In this document: piece by piece, positions 31,937 to 40,477 of the stretch | Numbering within the stretch: position 1 is the stretch's first letter | Layout: each line of letters opens with the position of its first letter | Source: Halorhabdus utahensis DSM 12940 | Lineage (GTDB): Archaea; Halobacteriota; Halobacteria; Halobacteriales; Haloarculaceae | Assembly (NCBI RefSeq): GCF_000023945.1 | Contig: NC_013158.1 | Span: 1,054,001-1,118,000, forward strand | Reading direction: 5' to 3' | DNA length: 64,000 bases | Made by a program: the position numbers and the translations under genes | Notes under the pieces: model-generated | The model's database searches: none | Seen by the model: the letters and a program-made list of their open reading frames with translations, nothing else | Told to the model about the DNA's origin: nothing

Positions 31937-32923
31937 TCAGTCCCGATTCGCCAGCAGGTCCTTGATCGCGAAGTAGGCGGGCTTGGGATCGAAGTCCTCG
32001 TCGAACAGCAGCGGGTCGTCGGTGATCGTCTGGTCGTAGTTTCGCAGCCAGGAGGCCGTGTCGTGGACCCCCCAGGTGACCAGCGTGTCACAGCCGTTGT
32101 CGAGACACGCCTCGAGGATGTCGCGGTAGTACTGGGCCTGGTGTTCCAGGTGGTCCTCGGGGACGTTCTCCCGGTCGTAGGCGACGTCCATCTCGGTGAC
32201 GTGGACGTCCAGCCCGAGGTCTTTGAACCGCCGGATGTTCTCGCCGAGGGCCTCGGGCGTCACGTACTCCTGGGCGCGAAAGGCGTGCATCTGGAGGCCG
32301 ACGCCGTCGATGGGGACACCGCGGTCGAGGAGGCGTTCGAGGAGTGCGTAGACCCCGTCGGCCTTCTCGTTGATCTCGTCGATGCCGTAGTCGTTGTAGA
32401 AGAGGTCAGCCTCCGGGGCGACCTCGTTAGCCCACTGGAAGGCCAGGTCGATGTACTCCTCGCCCATCGCGTCGTACCACGCCGTCTCGCGCATGGTACC
32501 GTCGTCGGCGACGGCCTCGTTGACGACGTCCCAGACGTCGACTTTCCCGCGATAGCGACCCGCGACGGTGTGGATGTGGTCCCGGAGGAACTCCCGGAGC
32601 TGGTCGTCGGTGTACTCCCAGGGGTAGAACCACCCAGGGGTCTGGTTGTGCCAGACGAGCGCGTGGCCCCGAACCAGCAGGTCGTTTTTGACCCCGAGGT
32701 TCACGATGGCGTCGGCATCCTCGAAATTGTAGGTGTAGCGCTCAGGGCGCAGCGGCCCCATCTTGAGTGCGTTGCCAGTGGTGACGGCGTTGAACTCCCG
32801 CGTGAGCGTCTGTGCGACCGCCGGATCGTCGGGGTACGTCCTGAATGCGTCTGCCGTGATGCTTGCACCGAGCGTGAGGTCGTTCTTGTCGGCCAGTTCG
32901 CGGAGTGTCTTGTCACTGGACAT
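31937..32923 (-). CDS. GH10 endo-1,4-beta-xylanase without a signal peptide
   Basis: This 328-residue single catalytic domain keeps the GH10 acid/base in WDVVNEA (E136) and the nucleophile in HVTEMDV (E244), plus the substrate-binding WHNQTPGWFY loop and a final VTWGVHDTASWLRN. The N-terminus MSSDKTLRELADKNDLTLGA has no Tat or Sec signal and there is no carbohydrate-binding module. It would act on short xylo-oligosaccharides inside the cell unless exported by another route. The gene stands alone; no xylose operon is adjacent. Confidence 0.9.
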   Translation of the reverse strand: MSSDKTLRELADKNDLTLGASITADAFRTYPDDPAVAQTLTREFNAVTTGNALKMGPLRPERYTYNFEDADAIVNLGVKNDLLVRGHALVWHNQTPGWFYPWEYTDDQLREFLRDHIHTVAGRYRGKVDVWDVVNEAVADDGTMRETAWYDAMGEEYIDLAFQWANEVAPEADLFYNDYGIDEINEKADGVYALLERLLDRGVPIDGVGLQMHAFRAQEYVTPEALGENIRRFKDLGLDVHVTEMDVAYDRENVPEDHLEHQAQYYRDILEACLDNGCDTLVTWGVHDTASWLRNYDQTITDDPLLFDEDFDPKPAYFAIKDLLANRD

Positions 32924-33077
32924 CTCTGAATACGTCGACCGGAGGGAAGAAAGTCGTTGGGGCTACCGGCTGCACGAGGCGATGTCGATTGCGAGTCGTT
33001 CTGCATTCGGCCCGTCGTTTCGGCGAGAACGCACACAGCCGAGAAACGGTTATCCGTCTGACGGAAATAACGCAGGC

Positions 33078-33710
33078 ATGAGACCGGAGAAAGGGCCACG
33101 GCGACAGTTTCTGGCCAGTCTCGCCGCCGGGGCCATCGGACTTGCGGGCTGTACGGACCGGGAGACGGGTCCGGAGGACGGGAACACGTCGATGGACGGA
33201 GACACGACGACACGGGAAGATGCGGAGACAGCGGTAGCGACGTCAGACACGACAACCAGCGAAAACGGGGAGCCATCCGACACAGGCACCGGGACGACCG
33301 AGGAAAACACGCCGGCCACAACCACGAACGTGTCCGAGACGCTCGATCGACGGGAAGCCAACGTCGTGGGGGTCGAGTTCCAGGCCGTCGACGGAGGGGT
33401 CAGATTTGACGTGAGCCTGCATCACGACGACCACGGCGAGGAGGGATACGCGAACTGGTGGCAGGTCGAACGGCTGGACGGGACGCAACTGGGGCGGCGA
33501 GAACTACTCCACGCTCATGCGAACCAACCGTTCACGCGATCGGCGACGATCGAGATTCCGGACGACGTGAGCTGTGTCGTCGTCCGCGGCCACGACCAGA
33601 CCCACGGCTACGGCGGGCTCGCGATGCTCGTCTCCCTGGATTCCGGGGAACGAAAATCGGTCGACCAAGGATCCGAACGGCAGTCATTCGACGTGGGGCA
33701 GTGTCCCTGA
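33078..33710 (+). CDS. Tat lipoprotein of unknown function
   Basis: The product has 210 residues. The signal is RRQFLASLAAGAIGLAGC (lipobox Cys at 25). A Thr/Glu/Asp-rich linker spans about 26-92. A beta-sandwich-like domain follows with VEFQAVDGGVRFDVSLHHDD, HAHANQPFTRSATIEIP and VRGHDQTHGYGG. Several His lie in the beta domain and might bind metal. No family is recognised. It stands alone between the xylanase and the epimerase operon, transcribed towards the latter. Confidence 0.7.
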   Translation: MRPEKGPRRQFLASLAAGAIGLAGCTDRETGPEDGNTSMDGDTTTREDAETAVATSDTTTSENGEPSDTGTGTTEENTPATTTNVSETLDRREANVVGVEFQAVDGGVRFDVSLHHDDHGEEGYANWWQVERLDGTQLGRRELLHAHANQPFTRSATIEIPDDVSCVVVRGHDQTHGYGGLAMLVSLDSGERKSVDQGSERQSFDVGQCP

Positions 33711-33755
33711 GTCCAGAAGCGCTCACGAGCGAAACCGGGGCCGCCTGTCGATGAA

Positions 33756-34754
33756 TCAGTCCGGTTGACGGTCGAGGCGCTCCCGGACCGTCTCCTCGAT
33801 GGAGTGTCGGACTTCCCAGCCGAGCGTCTCGTGGGCGGCCGACGTGTCGACGCCGAACTCCGAGACGAGCGTCTCGTCGCCGGCGCGGGGGTTCTCGACG
33901 AGATCGACATCGGCGTCGAGGCCGTACTCGCCGGCAATCTCCTGAATCTGCTCGGCAACGGTCATGACGCTCGGATCCTCGTCGCTGGCGATCTCGTAGC
34001 GCTCGACGCCGGTCTCGCCAGCGGCGAGTTGTTCTTCGAGGCGTTCGGCGCTCCGGACGTACGCCCGGGCGACGTCCTTGACGTGGATGTAGTTGCGTGC
34101 CTGGGTGCCCGGCTCGTAGACGGTGAGCGTCTCGCCGTCGAAGAGTCGGCCCAGGAAGAAGTTGATGACCGTCCCCTTCGAGACGACCCTGTCGCCCACT
34201 TCGTGGCTGCCATAGAGGTTCGATTTGAGGAAGAGGTGGGCCGGGAACGCGCCGTCGGCGTAGGTCTGGATGGCCTGCTCGCCCAGGACTTTCGTCCGAC
34301 CGTACCAGTTCATCGGGTCGCGTGGCTGCTCGACGGTGATCGGGAACGACTGGGGATCCCCCAGCACGGCCATGCTGAAGGGAAAGACGAGTGCCGCGCC
34401 GGTCTGGCGACAGAACCACGCGACGTTGTGCGTCCCGACGACGTTGGTCTCGTAGGCGAGGTCGGCGTTATCGCCGCAATCGTCGACGCCACTGACCGCC
34501 GCGAGGTGCATGACAATGTCGGAGCCGTCGAGAGCGTCTGCCAAGCGGTCGCGCTTCCGGACGTCGACGTGTTCGATGGTGACGTCGCCGACCTCACGGA
34601 CTTTGCCCAGATAGAAGTTGTCGATCGCCGTGAGTTCCCACTCCGGGTGGGCCGCCTGGAGGCGGTCGAGGACGCGCGAGCCGATGAAGCCCGCCGCGCC
34701 GGTGACAGCGATCGAGAGCGGTTCGTCGGGGTCGAAGGAATCATTCTCAGTCAT
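33756..34754 (-). CDS. NAD-dependent nucleotide-sugar epimerase/dehydratase (third in operon)
   Basis: The ATG at 34752-34754 overlaps the preceding stop by 4 bp, giving 332 residues. The extended-SDR features are a GAAGFIG nucleotide loop (19-25), NWYGRTK with catalytic Tyr151 and Lys155, and NYIHVKDVARAYV near the sugar site. The FSMAVLGD stretch occupies the catalytic Ser/Thr position. The sugar specificity cannot be read from sequence. With the two upstream genes it forms a three-epimerase operon that probably makes an uncommon sugar for the surface glycan. Confidence 0.85.
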   Translation of the reverse strand: MTENDSFDPDEPLSIAVTGAAGFIGSRVLDRLQAAHPEWELTAIDNFYLGKVREVGDVTIEHVDVRKRDRLADALDGSDIVMHLAAVSGVDDCGDNADLAYETNVVGTHNVAWFCRQTGAALVFPFSMAVLGDPQSFPITVEQPRDPMNWYGRTKVLGEQAIQTYADGAFPAHLFLKSNLYGSHEVGDRVVSKGTVINFFLGRLFDGETLTVYEPGTQARNYIHVKDVARAYVRSAERLEEQLAAGETGVERYEIASDEDPSVMTVAEQIQEIAGEYGLDADVDLVENPRAGDETLVSEFGVDTSAAHETLGWEVRHSIEETVRERLDRQPD

Positions 34755-35698
34755 GCATCGATCTCCTGACGGTCGCGAAGGACGGTGGCAAGATCGCCAA
34801 CGCCATTCCGGAGCGTCCATTCGGGCTCGAACCCGGTCTCTTCGAGGCGGTCGAAGTTGACGTGATAGGAGGGTCCGGGATGTTCGTCTTCGAGATACGT
34901 CACGTCGACAGGTGCAACCTCCTCGCTGACGATGTCAGCGATCTCGCTGATCCGGTAATTGCCAGCCTCGCTGCCGACGTTGTAGACGGCCTTCGGCCAC
35001 GAGTCGGGGTTGCGTGCTGCGTGGGCGAACGCCCGGGCGGAATCCCGGACGTGGATGAACGGCCGCCAGTTCGACCCGTCGCCGTAGACCGTCAGCGGCC
35101 GGCCGGTCAACGCCCGGAAGACGAAGTGGTTGACCACCAGGTTGAACCGGACGCCGGGGGCGAACCCGTAGTTTGTGCTCATCCGGAGGGAAGTCGCGTT
35201 CGCGTCGGTCTCGTCCGCAAAGTCGGCGACGGCGTCTTCGGCGGCGACTTTCGCCTCAGCGTAGGGATTCAGCGGATCGGGCTCGGTCGTCTCGTCGATG
35301 TCAGTCGTCGCTGCGCGGCCGTAGTTGTTACACGAGGAGGCAAAGACGAGGTTCCCGACATCGAGTTTCCGCGCCGCGGTGACGACGTTCTCGGTGCCTT
35401 CCAGATTGACCGCCATCGTCTCTTCGCGGCGGTCGTGGGTGCTCGCCGCACCGGTGATCGCCGCGAGGTGGATCACCGTGTCGACCCCGCGCATGGCGCT
35501 CTCGACGTCGCCGTACTCCCTGACGTCGCCGCGTCGGAACTCCAGATCGCCGTCGACGCGCGCTTCGAGTAGATGGCGTGGCGACCCGCTGGCGAGCGAG
35601 TCGAGCACGACGATCCGGCCCACGTCGGGGGCGTCGGCGAGCAGGGGCAGCAATGCGCTGCCGATGTAGCCCATCCCGCCCGTTACGAGTACGTCCAT
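34751..35698 (-). CDS. NAD-dependent nucleotide-sugar epimerase (second in operon)
   Basis: The product has 315 residues. It has GGMGYIG (7-13), the active-site strand FASSCNNYG, catalytic Tyr146/Lys150 in NPYAEAK, the conserved RMSTNYGFAPGVRFN loop and WRPFIHVRDSARAF. This is a short GalE/RmlB-like SDR. It lies 9 bp after the sulfoquinovose-synthase-like gene and overlaps the next by 4 bp, so all three are cotranscribed. The product sugar is unknown. Confidence 0.85.
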   Translation of the reverse strand: MDVLVTGGMGYIGSALLPLLADAPDVGRIVVLDSLASGSPRHLLEARVDGDLEFRRGDVREYGDVESAMRGVDTVIHLAAITGAASTHDRREETMAVNLEGTENVVTAARKLDVGNLVFASSCNNYGRAATTDIDETTEPDPLNPYAEAKVAAEDAVADFADETDANATSLRMSTNYGFAPGVRFNLVVNHFVFRALTGRPLTVYGDGSNWRPFIHVRDSARAFAHAARNPDSWPKAVYNVGSEAGNYRISEIADIVSEEVAPVDVTYLEDEHPGPSYHVNFDRLEETGFEPEWTLRNGVGDLATVLRDRQEIDA

Positions 35699-35707
35699 GA
35701 CAGTCGG

Positions 35708-36886
35708 TCAGTCCTCGTCGTCTGTCAGCACGCCCGGGAGGAACCGATCCTCGTGGGCCGTGATCCGATCGTCGTACTCGACCAGGGTTCCCAGGATCGA
35801 CCGGACGCCCTCCTCGAAGGTCGTGTCCTGGCCGTCGATGAGGTCGGCGTAGCGATCGTTCTCGATCTCCATCTTGTGGGTCTCGTCCTCGTCGCGGGGG
35901 TTCTCGTAGTGTTTGACGTCAACGTCGAGATCGAACTCGCCGGCGACGTCGGCGATGGTCTCGGCGACCTCGACGATGGAGATCGCACGCGTGACCTGGT
36001 TGTAGACGACGTGGTCGTCCGGCCGGTCGTCGGGATCGATGAGCGCGAGTTCTGCGAGTCCCTCGACGGCATCCTCCATGGCGATGAACGGTTTGCGCTG
36101 CTCGCCCTTGCCGTAGACGGTCATCGGGTAGCCGGCGACGGCTTGGGCCGCGAAGCGGTGGGCGACGACGCCGAAGTAGTAGTCGAAGTCGAAGCGGGTG
36201 GCAAGCCGCGGATCGGCCTCGGTCTCCTCGGTCCCCGTGCCGTAGGTGATCGCCGTCCGCACGTCCGAGATGGGGATGTCGAACTGCGAGTTGGCGAGCC
36301 GTAAGTTCGCCGCGTCGTGGCTCTTGGTGAGGTGATACCAGCTCCCAGCCATCGCCGGGAACGGGACCTCGTCTGCTTCGCCCTGGTTCTCCATCGTCGC
36401 TCCACCCTCGGGGATCGGGAACTCGGGCGCGCCGTAGACGCCGGTCGTCGTCGTCTCGATGAAGTGGGTGTCCGTCAGGTCGTGTTCCTCCAGGCCCCAC
36501 AGCAGGTTCCGCGTCGCCTGCATGTTGTTGTGCTGGGTGTAGTTGGCGCGCTCGCCGTTGATCTGGCTGTAGGGTGCGGACGGCTGGGCGGCCGTGTGCA
36601 CGATGGTGTCGGGTTCGTGGACGGCCAGGAGTTCGTCGACGAAGGCCTTCTCGACGAGGTCGCCCTCGACAAACGAGAGGTTCGTGATACCGTGGACCTC
36701 CTCTGCGGCCTCGATGCGCTCGTCGATCGAGGTGATCGGGACGCCGCTGACGGAGCCGACCTCCTCGACCCACTCCCGTCGCGCGAAGTTGTCGACGAGA
36801 ATGACGCGGTCGTCGGTTCGGGTCGCGATGCGTAGTGCAGTCGGCCAACCGATGTGTCCGTCGCCGCCGGTGACGAGTATCGTCAT
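35708..36886 (-). CDS. UDP-sulfoquinovose synthase-like SDR (SQD1/Agl3 type)
   Basis: The product has 392 residues. Distinctive segments are GGDGHIGWP (7-15), RREWVEEVGS, HTAAQPSAPYSQING, TTTTGVYGAPEFPIPEG, GSWYHLTKSHD with Tyr184/Lys188, and ITYGTGTEET. This pattern, notably AQPSAPYS and the TEE motif, is that of SQD1 and Sulfolobus Agl3, which convert UDP-glucose and sulfite to UDP-sulfoquinovose. Acidic insertions account for the haloarchaeal length. It is the first gene of the epimerase operon, directly after a TrmB-like palindrome. A related but different substrate is possible. Confidence 0.8.
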   Translation of the reverse strand: MTILVTGGDGHIGWPTALRIATRTDDRVILVDNFARREWVEEVGSVSGVPITSIDERIEAAEEVHGITNLSFVEGDLVEKAFVDELLAVHEPDTIVHTAAQPSAPYSQINGERANYTQHNNMQATRNLLWGLEEHDLTDTHFIETTTTGVYGAPEFPIPEGGATMENQGEADEVPFPAMAGSWYHLTKSHDAANLRLANSQFDIPISDVRTAITYGTGTEETEADPRLATRFDFDYYFGVVAHRFAAQAVAGYPMTVYGKGEQRKPFIAMEDAVEGLAELALIDPDDRPDDHVVYNQVTRAISIVEVAETIADVAGEFDLDVDVKHYENPRDEDETHKMEIENDRYADLIDGQDTTFEEGVRSILGTLVEYDDRITAHEDRFLPGVLTDDED

Positions 36887-36888
36887 GT

Positions 36889-36909
36889 GTTACTCATAAA
36901 GTGAGTAAC
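36889..36909 (-). promoter_or_regulatory. TrmB-like operator before the SQD1-like gene
   Basis: On the gene's strand the sequence reads GTTACTCA-CTTTA-TGAGTAAC, a perfect 8-5-8 palindrome matching TACT-N8-GAGTA. It ends 2 bp before the ATG, exactly as the site at 27712-27732 does, and the flanking TGAGTAACACATGA is shared. A weak TATA-like ACTTATGC lies about 10 bp further upstream (36915-36922), so the site should overlap the start of transcription and repress when occupied. Confidence 0.65.
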
Positions 36910-37067
36910 TGGCTGCATAAGTCTTTCTGTCGGGGTGCGTTCGACATAGTTGGGGTGTCGCGGGTCGAGACAGCGGGCTGGATCAGTTTTGGATGCCGCC
37001 AAACGCACTTGGCGTCGAGACCGACAGGAAGGCATGAGTGATTATCGCAGTAATTATCGTCGAGAGA

Positions 37068-37290
37068 ATGACCATCTACGACCGGACGGCGGAACTCGAC
37101 GCTCTCGAGACGGCGACTGAATCGTCGGGCCACGATTTATCCGTGGTCTACGGCCGCCGCCGGGTTGGGAAAACCGAACTTCTCACGGAATTCTGTACCA
37201 GCCGACCACACATCTGCTTCCGTGCGTCCCAGGAGGCCCAACACCGCCAGCGTGAGAAGTTCGTCGAAAAGACCGCCGAGGTACGACGTC
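37068..37290 (+). pseudogene. N-terminal fragment of a DUF234-type ATPase
   Basis: From the ATG at 37068 the frame encodes MTIYDRTAELDALETA and a P-loop, VVYGRRRVGKTE, then FCTSRPHICFRASQEAQHRQ and KFVEKTAEV, the first 75 residues of an archaeal ATPase of the family found intact at 2982. After about 37290 the frame becomes nonsense and ends at 37391. Walker B, winged helix and DUF234 domain are missing. A 112-bp palindromic element begins 150 bp further on. Confidence 0.8.
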
Positions 37291-37444
37291 GCTTCGGTTG
37301 CGATCGTATCAGCCATGAGTCGGGCAAGCTTCCCTGTGGGTCGTCACACCGGTTTCGGCAGTGGTCCGGAGCCTGGGACAGTCCCCGCTAAGTAGGCAGC
37401 GTGACTGCTGGATCCAACAGCGACGACGGGGAAGCGATGGCTGT

Positions 37445-37556
37445 TGAAAGCCCCTGCTCGCTCGCGGTCGCTGTGGGACATATCCTCGCTCACGCTGGTC
37501 GCTCGGATAGCGGTCCCACAGGCGATTATATGAACGCGAGCGAGCAGCCCCTTTCA
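37445..37556 (+). repeat. 112-bp palindromic repeat, copy A
   Basis: The unit is bounded by inverted repeats of 22 bp matching at 19 positions (TGAAAGcccCTGCTCGCTCG… and its complement at 37535-37556). Inside, CTGTGGGAC and GTCCCACAG form a second perfect 9-bp pair. Copy B at 50479-50590, in the other orientation, has the same length and about 88% identity. It resembles a MITE or a structured mobile repeat. No ORF lies in it. The rest of the 37392-37725 gap shows nothing recognisable. Confidence 0.75.
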
Positions 37557-37725
37557 GTCCCACCCGTACGGCTGGTTGGCCGGGCTCCGTGGGACCACCT
37601 GCTGGACCAGGCTACGTGGGTGGCGGAAGTGGCGGGTGGGTGTTCACAGCCGAATTCGCTTACCGAAACACTACCGATCACCCCGACCCGTGACTTTATT
37701 GAGTCAGGCAAAATGTGTAGGAGTA

Positions 37726-39612
37726 ATGACTGTCGTGGAGGCGACGACTGCGGAACTCCTCGAAGAGAAACCTGCCCTCTCGGACGGACTGACAGAGTTG
37801 CTCGACGTTGACGCAGCCGAGAAGACCTGGACCTTCGATGACGTCCCTTTCGACTCGGGGACGTTCGGCGAGCTGGTCTCGCGTGGCGTCGTCGAGAAGC
37901 GCGACGGCGAGTACGCGCTCGCCGATCGTGCGGCTGTCAAGCGGGCGCTCGGCATGGAGGCAGAGACGAACGATCGAACGGCGGGGACTTCTACGGGCAA
38001 TAACTCGGCAGGGAGCTTCTTCAAGGATATCTCGATACCGGACCTGCACGTCGAGCGGCCGGTGGCGACGCTAGGGCTCGTCGGCGCGCTCGCGTTGGTG
38101 GTTCCTGTTGCTGTCGGTGATCCAGAATCGGTTTGCCGGGCAGTTAACGCTGTTCACGGCGGTGTTCGGCGGGTTGGGGTTCGTGCACGTGGCTGCGTGG
38201 GTGGATCTGGCGGCGTATCTACAGCCGTTCGGTTATGAGGCGGGGAAGTCAGAGGAACGTGGGTTGTCCTCGGGTGAAGACGTCACCGAAACGGAGGACC
38301 TGGAGTGGCCGGAGCGGCGGCACGCGTTGTCGTTGATGGGGCTCTGGCTGGGTGTCGGGTCGCTCGGGATTTTGAACACGCCGATCAAGCACTCTCAGTT
38401 GTTGATCGACGAGTCGATGTACTAGGCTGCCCAGTTCATGCGGGAGTATTCTGCGGAACGAGGGTGGAAGTATCCCGAAAACTACGTGTTCAGTTCGTGG
38501 GGGCGCAATCGGGTGTATAACTGGTTCGTGAACGGGGAATCTTCGAGCTATGGATTTGCATTTGGGAATTATGAGGGGTTCATCAACTCTGGAAATGGCG
38601 GGGAATGGTATGAGCGATTACGGAATCGCGTCGGATTTATAGTCGTAAACCAAGAATCGCCCGAATGGGAGCGAACAGAGACAATTCACGATGAACTCAG
38701 AAGCGACGAGCTCGGGGCCGGGACGGATCACTACCGCATTGTCTGGATGGATAATTGCGATTCGTTGCGGGTGTTTACGCTCGTTCCGGGGGCGAAAGTG
38801 ACTGGTCCTGCGCCGGCGAACTCAACTGTGACCATCGACATGTCGGCGGAGATTGGTGGGGAATCACAATCGATTACGATGGAGTCGGATATCGGTGAGC
38901 ACGGTGTCTATCAGGAGATATTACCATTACCTGGGACGTGCGAGATTGATAATACGAGAATTACTGTTTCTGAGAACGATGTCCTGGAGGGAGCACTTCG
39001 TTCGGGATTTAAGCGGGACGGATTTGCCTATTGGTCGTTCGATGAGGGTACGGATGAGTGGGCTTATGATCGCGTTAGTGGACACCATGGGCGGATCCAC
39101 GGTGCCGAGTGGACCGATGGCGGGCAGTCAGGGTCGACATTAACTTTTGACGGACAGGATCAGACTATGTAGAGGCATCCACAAAGTCGTTACAGGAGTT
39201 TACGATTGGCCCATCGGCGTACCCAACGGCACTTGATTTCACAGATGTGTATGATTGGGTTGTACTCTTACGAACAACAAGCGGGGCTCTTCTAAACCTG
39301 GAACAAAACGGGACAGTGAGTTTCCAGCTATCGAGGTACGACGGGGAACCATTGAGAGCTGGTAGAGTTGAGAAGAAAACATGGTCACAGATCGTGGTGA
39401 CATACGACGGATCAGCTCGGAAAATATTCATCGACAGCACACAAAAGGCACGTGACGAGGTTTCCGCGGGAGAATTAAACTAGGGAGAGAAACCCTGTAT
39501 TGGCAACCGCTTCTTTACACCCTCGGGAAATGGCTATGCAGGGTCGCTCGATGAGATACGGATTTATGATCGAGTTCTTCCTCCTGCTGAAATTAACGAG
39601 ATGATCGAGTAG
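37726..39612 (+). pseudogene. decayed oligosaccharyltransferase-like membrane protein with LamG domain
   Basis: The pieces fall in order but in different frames. A start at 37726 (MTVVEATTAELLEEKPALSD) and a winged-helix-like head lead to one membrane helix. A frame change at about 38100 follows, then a helix-rich part (FGGLGFVHVAAWVDLAAYLQ) to an in-frame TAG at 38423. Next come MREYSAERGWKYPENYVFSS and WGRNRVYNWFVNGESSSYG, typical of the soluble part of large STT3-like or related GT-C proteins. A LamG lectin domain is broken by a shift at about 39165 and a TAG at 39481. It ends SLDEIRIYDRVLPPAEINEM. Most membrane helices have been deleted. Confidence 0.7.
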
Positions 39613-39679
39613 AACTGGAATCACCATAGTCAAGGTTCCGCGAATACTCTTCTAAATCATAGGCAGGCAGACGAATATC

Positions 39680-40477
39680 ATGAAATTCTGTATTCGAGAC
39701 GACGATACAAATTACTACACCGGTCCATCTGTATTGGAATCCGTTTTTGGATCAATATGGGACGATGTTCCGATCACTCTCGCTTGTATTCCTATGATCT
39801 CTCCAGATTCAGATGCCCTGGTTAAGCCGACTGAATCATTACCTATGCCGATAGGGGAAAACGAAGAATTGGTCTCGTATTTAAATGATCGATTGCGGGA
39901 TGGTTCCGTCGAACTTGCTCTACATGGTTATCACCACGATGCACCCAACGGAGATCCGGAATTCGTCTCCGGAGAACGACTAGCTGAGAAGGTTAAAGAT
40001 GGACGTGATCAATTAGAAAGCGCGTTTGAGAGCACGATTCAATTATTCGCCCCACCCCACGTTCGTCTGTCGAATAAAGGAGTACGAGCGGTTCAAAATG
40101 CAGGGCTGGACATTGTCCGAGGATACGGCCCCCGTCCAAGAGAGGGTCAGTTACATCCGAAATGGTGGGCTAGTTACGCGAAGTTCCTGGCTTTCTATGC
40201 CCGTTACCGTAAGGAATTTCGATATCCGTTCCCGATTGACTACGGAACTCACCGGGAAGTCTATTCTCACCGTCTCAATCGTCAAACCGATCTCGACTGG
40301 TGTAAGCGTGCCTTCGATTACATCGAGAGCAAAGACGGTGTTTTTTGTCTGTCTGTTCACGCTCATGGATTGAACCAAACCGGACAAAAAAAGTTAGAGG
40401 AGATGGTCTCGTATGCGAAACAGCACGATCCGGATTTCGTTACAGCAAGTGCTGCGATAGCTGAATTCAACCCTTGA
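39680..40477 (+). CDS. DUF2334/polysaccharide-deacetylase-like protein
   Basis: The product has 265 residues. CIRDDDTNYY near the N-terminus supplies the Asp pair, ELALHGYHHDAPNGDPEF the metal-binding HxxHH, and FAPPHVRLSNKGVRAVQNAG and CLSVHAHGLNQTGQKKLEEM follow. These are the motifs of the DUF2334/NodB-like fold. There is no signal peptide, so it may act on lipid-linked sugars at the cytoplasmic side. It stands at the edge of the AT-rich glycan island, convergent with the flippase gene (ends overlap by 11 bp). Confidence 0.75.
   Translation: MKFCIRDDDTNYYTGPSVLESVFGSIWDDVPITLACIPMISPDSDALVKPTESLPMPIGENEELVSYLNDRLRDGSVELALHGYHHDAPNGDPEFVSGERLAEKVKDGRDQLESAFESTIQLFAPPHVRLSNKGVRAVQNAGLDIVRGYGPRPREGQLHPKWWASYAKFLAFYARYRKEFRYPFPIDYGTHREVYSHRLNRQTDLDWCKRAFDYIESKDGVFCLSVHAHGLNQTGQKKLEEMVSYAKQHDPDFVTASAAIAEFNP

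Noticed and set aside
31859-32929. Plus-strand ORF of 356 codons opposite the xylanase
   Set aside because: Composition is Val/Asp/Gly-rich with no motifs, and the opposite strand carries intact GH10 catalytic motifs.
33765-34769. Plus-strand ORF of 334 codons opposite the epimerase
   Set aside because: Mirror frame of a complete SDR enzyme; no independent start context.
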